Position numbers and translations under genes: made by a program
Origin: Periplaneta americana
Lineage: Eukaryota; Arthropoda; Insecta; Blattodea; Blattidae
Length of the DNA: 64,000 bases
Direction of reading: 5' to 3'
Assembly (NCBI RefSeq): GCF_040183065.1
Contig: NC_091128.1
Span: 172,732,244-172,796,243 of the forward strand
Part shown: one piece after another, positions 10,977-22,101 of the stretch
Numbering within the stretch: position 1 is the first letter of the stretch
Layout: every line of letters begins with the position of its first letter
The notes under the pieces: generated by a model
Told to the model about the DNA's origin: nothing
Database searches by the model: none
Seen by the model: only the letters and a program-made list of their open reading frames with translations

Positions 10977-11665
10977 TATCAGTAAGGGAAGATGATAATT
11001 ATTATTTGGTTGCACTGCGTTGCATTGATGCACGTGTTCGTAAGTTCTGTAAGCAGCTGCACCCTTGACCCAAAATGACAGACAATGCGCTGTAAGTACC
11101 ATGGGGCGGAGGTGAGATGCTAATCAGTGCTGGAAATAGAGCGAACGAAACCCTTCTACAGACTTCAATTTTGACGGGCTCTGGAGCATGACTGCTACCT
11201 GGGGCTCCTCTATCTCTGACGGCTGCAGTTCGCTGTAGTTACGCAATATTTTTTCAGGTGTGTAGGGAGGTAGAGCTCCCTTGCGCTAGGAGGTGGTAAC
11301 TGTTTGGCATCACGCTACATCAACTGTTTACCGACACGAAATAACCACCTGCACTCACGACAGAGATAAATATATTTTCCCATTCATCAGGCCAAATCTG
11401 CGACCATTTTAATTGAAATTCCATCACTCTAATGTTTAGAGAACTCCTTTCATAAACGGCTGTCAGACGAAAAGTATGTTTTCACTTGCATTACCTACAA
11501 ATCAAGTATCTTGAAGGGTTGGACCCTTTAAACAATTTCATTCACACAGTGACAGTTTTGAATTAGCTTTATTGGTTCAGAAGTAGGGAGATTTCTGGTC
11601 ACGTGGTCGGCGTGGATAAGTGGCTGTCAAGATGGTTCTTTGAGTTAAGTACGGTAATCATATTA
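10977..11665. other. No gene seen
   Basis: Moderately mixed-composition sequence with no supported open frame, RNA gene or recognisable repeat. Confidence 0.45.
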
Positions 11666-12352
11666 TACAGAGTGTTAAAAAAGTAACCAATATTTTAGGA
11701 GGTGATAGTATGCATCAAAACAAGAAAATAATGTCTAATAAACATGAGTCCTGTAACACATACTTTCTGAGATATAAACACTTGTTCATAGGAGGTGCCA
11801 TTCATGGCAATGCATTTCTCTGCACTACAATACAGCAGACTACCAGATAATCATACCGTAGTTGACATCCCTGGCATGGAATAATGATACGTCGCAAGGA
11901 ATACTGAAAACAAAAGTCTGGCTGCGGATATGAGCGGGGTTCAGCAGAGATGGTGTGAATTTTAGTAATCAGCATGTGTGGGCTGATGAAAATCCCCATG
12001 CAGTTGAAGAAAAAGGCATCAGCACCGATTCCCAATCAACTTACGGACATGCATTCTTGGTGATAGATTAATAGGGCTATACGTGCTACCACAGAGATTA
12101 ACTGGGAATCGTTATCAGGAATGTTTTATTGACGTATTAAAACAAATTTCAAAGAGTGCGTGATTCCTTACGCCAAAGGACAGAGGAATGCATTGCCTTG
12201 AATGGATGCCACATTGACCATCTCCTATGAACAAGTGTTCAGATCTCAGAATGTATGTGTTGTAGGACCCATGTTTATTAGACATTATTTTCTTGTTTTG
12301 ATGCATACTAGCACCTCCTAAAATATTGGATACTTTTTTTTTTTTCAACATT
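11666..12352. mobile_element. Non-autonomous DNA transposon with about 150-bp inverted repeats
   Basis: The left arm (from about 11668, ACAGAGTGTTAAAAAAG, through CAATATTTTAGGAGGTG and GCATCAAAACAAG) is repeated inverted at 12190-12352. The shared blocks TATTTTAGGAG and AACATG..TCC also occur in the mariner-type termini at 36401 and 61951, so the same broad family is likely. About 370 bp of non-coding sequence lie between the arms. Confidence 0.75.
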
Positions 12353-12986
12353 CTACATATTTTGTATGTTTCACAGCCTGATAAGGTTGTAGTAGTGTGT
12401 GCGATAAATCTGTTTAAAGACAACGCTATGTCACTTTACTGAAAAATCCTCAAAACGAGGATAGGTTCTTAGTCAAAGCAAAAGATTCCAGTCAGTCAGG
12501 CAGTCAGAAGTGATTCCGTTATTGATAGTGAAAATACTTTCTTTAACTGTTCAAGAAGTAAAGCAGGTGAAAGACACTAAAAAACAAAATACTCGTACAG
12601 TAAAGTAATTTGTGTTGCACTATTGCAGCCGTGGCGAAAATGTGACTCACGAGCACATTGTGGCTCGCAATGATAGCTATGCATTTCTATTTCTTCCTAC
12701 CTCCCACAACCCCCACCCTCTCACGCACTGGAGTGAAACTCCGTTCCATTTGTAGGCCTATTTGTCTCTGACCTGCGATTGGCCTATCGTCGCAATGTCT
12801 CTCTCGAAACATGTACCTCTACAAAAATTAAAGTTTCAAGTAGGATGGGAGGACGCATTTTTTTGCTGCTAATATCATGAGAATATTAAATGTATAATTT
12901 GTTCACAAGTATTACGAGGAAAACGGTTGTATAACATAAAACGGCATTAACTTATACTTCATGTTACTCATCAAACATTGAAAAGT

Positions 12987-12987
<1 letters not shown>

Positions 12988-13058
<71 letters not shown>

Positions 13059-13092
13059 CATCATCATCATCATCATCATCATCGTCATCTCT
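12988..13092. repeat. (TTA)n-(TCA)n microsatellite
   Basis: About 21 TTA units followed by about 11 TCA/TCG units lie at the deletion point of the hAT transposase. The homologous place in the inverted copy (28193-28272) also holds a TAA/TTA run. Poly-leucine, poly-serine and poly-isoleucine frames across it are artefacts. Confidence 0.95.
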
Positions 13093-13392
13093 ATACGTCG
13101 ATCCTTTTTCAACAGATGTACGAATAATGCGGTTAGATCTTCAATTTAAACTCGCAGATTTACAATGTGATGTCAAATGAAAGCTAGATGTAAGGACTTG
13201 ACAAATGTTGAACTTTTCAAATCTTTGCCAAAAAATAAATATCCGAAGCTTCGTTCTTTCGCTTGCTCTGTTGAAGCCATATTCGCTACAACTTACGTTT
13301 GTGAAAAATTATTTTCAACAATGAAAATAGTAAAAACCAAATGTAGATCACGACTGACAGACAAATACCTTCGTGATCAACTACGACCGGCA

Positions 13393-13519
13393 ATGCTGGG
13401 TAACTTTCGGTGCTGGACCCCGGACTCATTTCATCTGCATTATCACCTTCATCTCATTCAGACGCTAAATAACCTAAGATGTTGATAAAGCGTCGTAAAA
13501 TAACCTACTAAAAAAAGAA
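13393..13519 (+). mobile_element. 5'-truncated SINE, family B
   Basis: The 3' half of family B (from TGCTGGGTAACTTTCGG through GACGCTAAATAACC to GTCGTAAAATAACC and an A-rich tail) is flanked by ACGACCGGCA at 13383-13392 and 13520-13529. The other hAT family 2 copy has the uninterrupted site (near 27910-27920), so the insertion happened after the two copies parted. Confidence 0.92.
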
Positions 13520-13828
13520 ACGACCGGCAGTAAGTGACATAATTCCTGATTTTGAAACTCTGTCGCAGAGACAGTTAATTTTAGGTTGTGATAATGTGTC
13601 CTATGTTTTCTTGTTCATTTCTTTCTTTGTTACACGTACTAAACATTAGTTTGTAACCTTGTACTGTATAAAATTATATAAGTGCTTGACGTAAGGAAAG
13701 TGAAAATCCGTTAATAAGTCAGACAGTTACTTCACTTCCCCTTCGGGTGTCCGCCTCCCTCCATAGGTGCTATGCACGTTGCAGGTTACACAGTGGCTCG
13801 GCACACGATCACATTTCCGGCACGGCTG

Positions 13829-14002
13829 CACTGTTGTATTGAATTTTATCTAAATTATACTGTATTTTATATGAATAAAAAGTTGTGAAACGAATTAATC
13901 TGAGCTTACATTGTTTTTATGGAGAAAGTCGCTTTGATATGAGTGTTTTGGATTAAGAGCACGTTTTCGAAACGAATTATGCTCGTAATCCAAGGTTTTA
14001 CT

Positions 14003-14056
<54 letters not shown>

Positions 14057-15237
14057 TGTTCGCAGCCCTCCGGTTGAAAATGACTGCTCTACTCTTTTAG
14101 GCTCATGGAAATATTTTTCCTTTTGCTAGGAGTGAGATGGTAGCCTCTGGTGGTGGTAGTGGTGCATGATGCTGTGAAGCTTGCAATCTGTGTGAATGCC
14201 TCATTGATTACGTATTTATTGCCCGCAGCAGGAACACAAGTGAACCAAGAACATTTTGCAAAGAGAGAGAGGAGATTTGTCTTAGTTACGCAATCGATCG
14301 GGTGGTAGTTCTGCAAGAGGACTGCTGTAAATATTTATGACCTTGAACTCAAATCTCATTAAGTTTATTTAGTCAACTGTCCGAAGACAGGTCTGAGCCT
14401 CACAAGTGATACCAACAAGGCACCACTTGTGAGGGAATAAGCCAAGAGATAATGAGATAGGGTGGTCAGTTCCTTTCCCCCCCCCTTCATTGCATACATC
14501 GCCAATTAGCTACATATTACACTAGTCAGACTTCAGATGTACGGTATACAAACAATTGTTCTTCCTCTAACACATATCGTCAAGTGAGTTGTACTGTCTG
14601 ATATAATAGATGTAAAAAGTCTCATATGGAAAAGCCAAATTGATAATGTTAAGTTTGCTAGTAATTATTCTACCTCGTATTTAATTAGGATGTGTAAATA
14701 AGTTGATATGTAATTAAGCTAATGTGTAATTAATTAAGTTCATATGTAATTAACTTGAGGAATAAGCAATAATTCAGTTGATGTGTAAGTGATCAAGCGG
14801 ATGCGGAAGTGATTAAGTTTATGTATAAGTAATATTAGGTTGATATGTGTAATTATTAAGTTGATATGTACTGAATTAGGTTAAGAAATTAGATTTATTT
14901 ATTTATCCACGACCATAACGAAAAACATGCCTTTACTAAATACTTTTGCGTTTGTAAAGTAGGCTTTTATTCAACATTACTTTATTTCACTAGTGAGATA
15001 AAGACTTTACCTCACAGTTTGAACTTTATCTCACAGTTCATTAGTATTTTCCTAGTACCCGGGTACACACGTATACTTTTCCATTGAACTATTACTCAAG
15101 AAGTTAATATATTAGTTACTAGATGTCACATACACTCAATCTCCTTCTCTTTTCTCTATCTGCTACGTCGTAATTTGTACATTACATCCATATCTAATAT
15201 GCATCTTTTTAAAATTTTGTAATAATTTACCTTTTGG
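13829..15237. other. No gene seen; (TTA)n at 14004-14055, hairpin near 14400
   Basis: No coding frame is convincing. A TTA run lies at 14004-14055. At about 14395-14435, GCCTCACAAGTG and CACTTGTGAGG form an inverted repeat in what looks like a dispersed element of unknown type. From 14640 to 14890 short GTTGATATGTAATTAAG-like motifs recur loosely. Confidence 0.45.
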
Positions 15238-15322
15238 GATGCGAGGAGACTTGAACCTGCGAAGTTGGATTTATAGGATTTTAAAACAACACGCGTTAGC
15301 CAACTGAGCTAAACAGACACGA
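15238..15322 (-). repeat. tRNA-like fragment
   Basis: On the minus strand, TAGCTCAGTTGGCTAACGCG resembles an A box with D arm, and CAGGTTCAAGTCTCCTCG resembles a B box. The anticodon arm does not fold well and the acceptor ends do not pair, so this is more likely a SINE head or tRNA pseudogene than a working tRNA. Confidence 0.45.
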
Positions 15323-15683
15323 TGATTAATTAAGTTTTAATATTCCTCTTAAGTTTACAGAAGTAAAATGTGAAATTATTTTAATCACATTAGTCCCGTG
15401 AACACTTCTAAATAATCCCTGAAACTTCAAAAAGACGAAAATACACTTTTAAAGTGAAAATATATATATATTAAAATTATATAATTAATTATAATTTGTT
15501 ATTTATCCAACGCCTTAGATACCATTCTTTACTAATCATGGCCTCCTACATCATGACCTACCTAGTACACGTACTCATTCTAAAGTCCATGCCATGGTAT
15601 GTGATTAAATGAGGACTTATTTTCAACATATTTTCTTTTATAAAACATAATTTTTCGTTATGGTCATGGATAAAATTACGTAT

Positions 15684-15808
15684 GGTACTTGTGAGCGTGA
15701 TCTTTATTGCACTCGTGTAATTTAAGCACTCGGCTGACGCCTCGTGCTTAAATCTTTCCACTCGTGCAATAAAGATGCACTTACCTCACAAGTACCATAA
15801 ATAACTAT
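15684..15808. repeat. Foldback element
   Basis: TATGGTACTTGTGAG with TTTATTGCACTCGTG on the left is mirrored by CACGAGTGCAATAAA with CTCACAAGTACCATA on the right, enclosing a short loop. TTTA-type simple repeats follow at 15810-15915. Confidence 0.75.
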
Positions 15809-16439
15809 CATTATTTATTATTCACTCATTTATTTATTTATTATTTATTCATTCATTTACTTATTATTTATTTATTTATTTATTATTTATTATTTATTTA
15901 TTTATTTATTTAGGTTAACTTTAAAGAATACTTCATTTATTTTGATTTTCATATTAGATTATTAATTATTACAATATGAGACTAATTTGTTACCACTGCC
16001 GCCGGGTGTTCACTCCTCTGTAGTGTGAATAAATACATACGTGGGCTACATCCACGTTTATGACTGGAATTGTGAGGTTTCGTTGGACGGCGCGACAGAA
16101 TAAATCATTCTATTTCGGACACAGGAGCTTTGGATGTTCCTTCAGCATGAATGAAGTTTGTTCAGTACATTGTCTTTCGACACTGGAAACTGAGCGGGAA
16201 TTCGATCCCAGAGTAGGCAGTTACATATTTAACAGGCTGCTCAGACTTCAGATAGTCAGATGAAAGAACGAAGACTAGGGAAAGAGATTAAATCGGTTGT
16301 TATAAAAATTATTAATTAAAAATTGCAAAAATATTTTCATTTCAACTTACAAGTTTTGGAAGGAACTTCTAAAAAGCCATAACACTCCAAACAATGTAAT
16401 TATTAAGTTGACATGTACTTAATTAGGTTAACAAATTAG

Positions 16440-17740
16440 ATTTTTATTTATTTACTTATTTATTTATTTATTTACTTATTTATTTATTTATTTATTTATG
16501 TACTTATTTATTTATTTGTTTGTTTGTTTCCTTAATTATTTGCTTGCTTACTTACTTATTTGCTTATTTACCTACTTACTTATTTGCTTACTTACTTATT
16601 TGCTTATTTACCTACTTATTTACTTATTTGCTTACTTACTTATTTGCTTATTTACCTACTTATTTACTTATTTGCTTACTTACTTATTTGCTTATTTACC
16701 TACTTATTTACTTATTTGCTTATTTACCTACTTACTTATTTGCTTACTTACTTATTTGCTTATTTACCTACTTATTTATTTGCTTACTTATTTATTTGCT
16801 TATTTACCTACTTATTTATTTGCTTACTTATTTATTTGCTTACTTACTTATTTGCTTATTTACCTACTTATTTATTTGCTTACTTACTTATTTGCTTATT
16901 TACCTACTTATTTATTTGCTTACTTACTTATTTGCTTATTTACCTACTTATTTATTTGCTTACTTATTTATTTGCTTACTTATTTGCTTATTTACCTATT
17001 TATTTATTTGCTTACTTATTTGCTTATTTACCTACTTATTTATTTGCTTACTTATTTATTTGCTTATTTACCTACTTATTTATTTGCTTACTTATTTATT
17101 TGCTTACTTACTTATTTGCTTATTTACCTACTTATTTATTTGCTTACTTATTTATTTGCTTACTTACTTATTTGCTTATTTACCTACTTATTTATTTGCT
17201 TACTTACTTATTTGCTTATTTACCTACTTATTTATTTGCTTACTTATTTATTTGCTTACTTACTTATTTGCTTATTTACCTACTTATTTATTTGCTTACT
17301 TATTTATTTGCTTACATACTTATTTGCTTATTTACCTACTTATTTATTTGCTTACTTATTTATTTGCTTACTTACTTATTTGCTTATTTACCTACTTATT
17401 TATTTGCTTACTTATTTATTTGCTTACTTACTTATTTGCTTATTTACCTACTTATTTATTTGCTTACTTCCTTATTCATTCATTGATTCATTGATTGATT
17501 GATTCATTGATTCATTCATTGATTCATTCATTCATTCATTCATTCATTCATTCAGTTATTCAGTTACTTACTTATTTACTTAGTTATTTACTTATTTATT
17601 TACCTATTTATTTATTTACTTACTTATTTACTTATTTACTTAGGTATTTAATTATTTATTCATTTTGTTTGTTTATTTGTTTGTTTGTTTGTTTGTTTGT
17701 TTGTTTGTTTGTTTGTTTGTTTGTTTGATTGCTTGTTTGC
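16440..17740. repeat. TTTA-derived satellite with 56-bp higher-order unit
   Basis: Tetranucleotides TTTA, CTTA, CCTA and TGCT alternate for 1.3 kb. In the central part (about 16700-17460) they settle into longer blocks of roughly 40-56 bp built from CTTATTTACCTACTTATTTA and TTTGCTTACTTATTTA. The right end changes to CATT/GATT units (about 17474-17560) and then to (TTTG)n (about 17665-17740). Open frames of over 300 codons rich in Leu, Tyr and Ile result from the stop-free tetramers and are not genes. Confidence 0.95.
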
Positions 17741-17856
17741 TTGTTTATGACGAGAAAACTTCGCCTTATTAATTTTAAATGCTGTGCGCATAAAGACAAA
17801 TAAAAAGAAAACAGACAACTTTTATTTCAAATCCCAAACGTCCTTACAATCCCAAC

Positions 17857-19014
17857 CAGGGGCGGCTTTCGAAGAGGGGCTGCGGAGCTGCAGCACCCCC
17901 AGACATTTGTGGCTCTTGTCTCGTTTTATGTTGTGAAAAACATTTATTATACAGTCTCTATTTAGCGGCTCGAATTTTTAAAAAAATTTCGCTCTCAATG
18001 ACATGGCACGCAATCGTTAGTGAAGTCACTTCCTCCCCTGGTGCTGCCAGAGCGAAACCAGAGACAAGGACTATAGGTGAAGCCACTTCCTCCCCTGGAG
18101 CTGCCAGTCTCTTCTCGGATGCTTTGCGCGTTAGTTTCACCCCTCCCCCTGCTGCCCCTGGCCGTGAATCCAGAGTTTCCAGGCGCTGCAAAATTTGCAG
18201 CAGTTTGTCAGTAGCGCGCAGTTTTAAATACATTTTCTTTAATGTTGTGAGTATAACAAGTGCAACAATGTTTAATTCTGTACAATATTTACAGTCTATT
18301 CAGTTCAGTACCTTAACAGTTCAGGAGAAATGTGAAATTAAGCGCCCATCAGTTGAATCTCATAATGGAAAGAGCCGCTAAACAAAATACAAAGGCTCGC
18401 GTATTTTTTGATAATTTATCCAGTATCCCTGCTTTCTTCTCTCGATCTCCATACAGTCTGTATTAGATTAATGTGTTTCAAAGACAATTCCATCAGCTGG
18501 GGCAACAAGATGGATTTAAAATAAGAACAGTAAATGTTGTTCATGAGAAGAAGGAGCCACTGCTAGAATGTTTTCAAACCATAATGGAATCTAAAACATC
18601 TGACATCACAATAAATGAGGCAAGCGCCCTGGTGCGTACTCTTGAATATCCTGAATTCAATTTCTGGCTCAGTTATTTTTTTCATTTATTGATGTATCAT
18701 GTATATATATTTTACAACCAACTACATCATCGCCAGTTAGATGTTTCTAAGGTTCAAATCTGCATATAAAAAATTAAATTATGGTTTATTTAACGACACT
18801 CGCAACTGCAGGGGTTATATCAGCGTCGTCGGTGTGCCGGAATTTTGTCCCGCAGGATTCTTTTAAATGCCAGTAAATCTACTAACATGAGCCTGTCTCA
18901 TTTAAACACAACTTACAAGATAAGGCGCATGGAACTAATCTTTAAATAAAGTAAGTCGCTTGGTTTATTTTTGTATGCAGCCCCCCTTAATTTGATACCC
19001 ACGAGCCGCCACTG
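17857..19014 (+). mobile_element. hAT family 1, copy 1 (non-autonomous)
   Basis: The termini CAGGGGCGGCTTTCG and CGAGCCGCCACTG are inverted, and perfect 8-bp duplications ATCCCAAC lie at 17849-17856 and 19015-19022. A remnant of an hAT transposase (18473-18769) includes an EFNFWLSYFFH segment that resembles the region of ZMYM1-like hAT transposases after the catalytic fold. The rest of the protein is missing. A SINE family A 3' end is present in both copies and so was acquired before they spread. The second copy is at 46148-47531. Confidence 0.92.
18783..18915 (-). mobile_element. SINE family A 3' fragment inside hAT family 1
   Basis: The sequence is the reverse complement of the body and tail of family A (GCGTCGTTAAATAA type end, CCAGTAAATCTAC block). 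The tRNA head is missing. The same fragment lies at the same place in the hAT copy at 46148, so it is an ancestral part of this hAT. Confidence 0.85.
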
Positions 19015-19347
19015 ATCCCAACCATGCTCACAATAATAGTCACGAACAGCATAACGTTTACGTAATTAAAGGACTTCTTTTTCTGTAATGTGCGATTTTC
19101 ATTGTCTCCGTAAGTGAAGTTATTCACGAATAGTATCAATATTAAATGTTTTCAGGCTTAGAAGAATATGACTGTTAATACACTGTGTACACTCACTTCT
19201 CCATTGTCCGTCAGCTGCGACAGCTTGGAGTTCTGTACAAACAGACTAGCGCAAAAGTCCCGTTGGCTCTCACATCTTCGATTTCTTAACACTACAGGTA
19301 TAGGACGGCTGATGATTTCATTCACTGCTACTGCTACCAGAAGTACA

Positions 19348-19420
19348 GGGTGTCCGATTCAAGCCGTTCATAAATTGTTTAGGCATCACGCACAACACGA
19401 CTAGGAGTGGACACAATACT
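19348..19420. repeat. Mariner-type terminal fragment
   Basis: ACAGGGTGTCCGATTCAAGC starts a block that matches 7141-7215. The start resembles Tc1/mariner inverted repeats. The opposite end was not found nearby. Confidence 0.5.
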
Positions 19421-19723
19421 TTTCGGGTAGCCTGAAAAACCCTAGACACAGTAGCCCCAAGCTCTTCGGAAACCCGTACGACACCCAAAACTTCACCCCC
19501 GCCTATCTGCAAGTTAGTATTGCAGATGATAGATGAAATGAGAGGAATGTGGAGAGTGTTGGTGGAATGATACAGGAGAACGGGAGTACCTCGAGAAAAA
19601 CCTTTTGCAACGTCTGCTTTGTCCCACAAATTAAGTCACGACCTGGCCAGAGATCGAACCCGGGCCGCCTTCATCTTATAGGCATCTTGCATGTCGCATT
19701 TAATATTACATTATGCAACGAGC

Positions 19724-19817
19724 CTATAATGGTAGTAATTAAGACGCAAGTATGTTTATGAAACGAGCGCAAGCGAGTTTCATAATTTTCATACGAGCGT
19801 CTTAATTACCATTATAG
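19724..19817. repeat. Long near-perfect hairpin
   Basis: CTATAATGGTAGTAATTAAG on the left is mirrored by CTTAATTACCATTATAG on the right, with GACGC/GCGTC adjoining and inner arms ATGAAAC/GTTTCAT, apart from a 3-base difference. A second inverted pair, TTATGCTCGACCAT near 19838 and ATGGTCGAGCATAA near 20359, brackets the next 500 bp, which suggests nested remnants of one inverted-repeat element. Confidence 0.7.
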
Positions 19818-20859
19818 ACAAGTTTCATACGACTTTTTATGCTCGACCATATTTCTAACTTGAAATTATTCATAAGTATTCATGTTATTCTTATCTGACT
19901 GGGGGACGGAACTGATCTTGTGCAGTATCTCGTAAATTGTGAGATGTGCGCAGACGCGAAAGTATTGATTTTTTCCTAAAAACAAATGTCATTGACCTTG
20001 GTATAATCTAGAGAGTAAAATAAACATTAATCTTGATATAACCTTGAAATTATTTAGACATTGAAAAACGAGACGACAAATTGAATTTATTTGAATATTA
20101 TTTACAATTAACGCTAATTATTATAGTAACAGAACATAACAGAACATAACCTTCTGCGACAGTATTGGATTTCCAGCCTCCGTGACGTTTCGCTAGTTGT
20201 CTTTCGATTGCATATCCGAGAATAATCGATACTTGCGCTTTCATATTGCTACAGTGGTAGTTTCTGATTGGTGGAATACCTGAACTTTAATGAATAGGTG
20301 TACTTTAATGAGGTCCATTAAAGGCCTGCTACCAGGTGTATAATTACTACATTTCGGCATGGTCGAGCATAAAAAAAACTTCGGAATATTAACATTTCCT
20401 CCAGTAGGCTATATTTGCTGTTACTTACATTATAATGTTACGTAGTTATGTAAGATCATTCTTAAGTTTTCCTTCCAATAGAACAACTCAAGTGTTTCAT
20501 CATTAGATACTCCACAGTATCTGCATACTCACGCCAGAACTGAACAGTCTGTGCAGGCTTGCGGTGGGAAGTGGTGAACTCTCTCGCGTCACCTACTGCG
20601 TGTTTTATTGGACTCGTTATAAATCCAGCTGACCAAGGTTAGATTCCCAACAGGGAAGAAGACATTTATCACCCTTACATATGTTCCCGTCCCTTGTCTT
20701 CTGTTTCAAGTAACAACTTTGAAGACTTCTGCTTCTTACAAATTCTGATGGTCGTTCATAATAGTACCGTACATTACAGGCGTCATGTTCGGTTCAAGTT
20801 TGTGGAGTACGGCGAAGTTAGATATTCGCCGATGTTCGCTCTGCAGAACGAGGCCTATA

Positions 20860-21570
20860 TACAGGGTGTATCTATATATGTGTCCATAAATGTGGGGGCG
20901 TATTCCTGACACCAAACCATGACAAAAAGTTCATATGAACATGGGTCCGCAAACCCTTCGTTAGGGAAGGACACGGTTTCATGGAATGCATTTCGCGGAA
21001 ACTGTTGTGTGATTAGTGGCAATGCATCACGAATTCTTTGTTTCAGTTCATCAAAGTTAGACACTTTTCTTGTGTAGACCTTGGATGTTCTAAATCTGTA
21101 CGATGTCTTTTGCGTCAATTGTAAATTCCGAAATCAACAGTGTTCAAAGTCCTGAAGTTCACCTTGAAGAGGCGTGCATATCATTTGCAAGTGTAACACC
21201 AGTTGCACGAAGAGGACCTTGCGGAACGGACGGCGGTGTGCAAAGATTTGCTGGATTCTGTGGAGACTGATGATTTAATGTCTCATTGATGAGGCAACAT
21301 TCCATGTAAGTGGACAAGTGAACCGGCATCACTGTCGGATTTGGGCCGACAAACCTCCAACGAATTTCATTTTTTTTTCTTCAAGAGAAGACCATTACTG
21401 GAGTCTGTGTGCAGATGGGAATTGTGCTGTGACATCAATGGACGACATGTCAAAAGGAACCAATGAGTGTGTATGAGTGAGTTTGTAATGTACTATCGTC
21501 TTATAAATACAAATATCATTAAGTATATCGTTTTCATGAAAATAGTAATTTATTTTATGGACACCCTGTA
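20860..21570. mobile_element. Degraded Tc1/mariner-like transposon
   Basis: Ends TACAGGGTGT and ACACCCTGTA are inverted, with TGTCCATAAA/TTTATGGACA close by. Inside, pieces resembling a transposase are visible on the plus strand (about 21290-21450, with FHVSGQVNRHHCRIW-like text). A minus-strand open frame (20855-21118) contains a FDELKQRIRDALPLIT segment. Frames are broken, so it is inactive. Confidence 0.65.
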
Positions 21571-22101
21571 CAAACTTGTTCAATGTTGGCCTCAGTACTT
21601 TATCATTTTTTTTTTCCAGGTCGAATAGCCTGTGTCAAAAAGAAATACCGACAAATGTGAGAAATTCTGAAGTTCTGAAAGACATATTCTACCGTACTAA
21701 GAAATTTATCTACTTATTTTATGGACACCCTGTATAAACTTGTTCAATGTTGGCCTCAGTACTTTATCATTTTTTTTCAGGTCGAATAGCCTGTGTCAAA
21801 AAGAAATACCGACAAATGTGAGAAATTCTGAAGTTCTGAAAGACATATTCTACCGTACTAAGAAATTTATCTACTTATTTTATGGACACCCTGTATAAAC
21901 TTGTTCAATATTGGCCATGTTATGACTATGAATGTGACGTCGCCCCTTAGCTTGATGGTGCTACGAGTGACGTACTATTATGTCAGTACTTTGTCATTGT
22001 TTTTTCCAGGTCGAATAGCCTATGTCAAAAAGGGATACCGACAAATATGAGAAATTCTAAAGTTCTGAAAGACATATTCTACCGTACTAAGAAATTTATC
22101 T
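21555..22101. repeat. Three tandem copies of a ~163-bp block containing a transposon end
   Basis: TTATGGACACCCTGTA recurs at 21555, 21719 and 21880, each time followed by GTCGAATAGCCTGTGTCAAA and then GACATATTCTACCGTACTAAG. The third copy keeps about 70 bp (from about 21919) that the first two lack, so it is probably the older form. The copies are nearly identical, which suggests recent duplication. Confidence 0.88.

Larger units (their letters stand above)
12626..13828 (+). mobile_element. hAT family 2, copy 1 (internally deleted, GTF2IRD2/Charlie-like)
   Basis: The termini CAGCCGTGGCGAAAATG and CATTTCCGGCACGGCTG are inverted repeats. The flanks CACTATTG (12618-12625) and CACTGTTG (13829-13836) are 8-bp target duplications with one mismatch. 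The interior keeps only the ends of a transposase. The N-terminal end has a BED-type finger region, clearer in the copy at 27508. The C-terminal end at 13100-13390 has AACTYVCEKLFST and SRLTDKYLRDQLR, the hAT dimerisation region as in GTF2IRD2-like hATs. The catalytic middle is gone and a trinucleotide repeat sits at the junction. A truncated SINE interrupts the C-terminus. Confidence 0.9.

Noticed and set aside
16498-17502. Three overlapping frames of more than 300 codons rich in Leu, Tyr and Ile
   Set aside because: Direct products of TTTA-type tetranucleotide repeats. They mimic membrane proteins only by composition.
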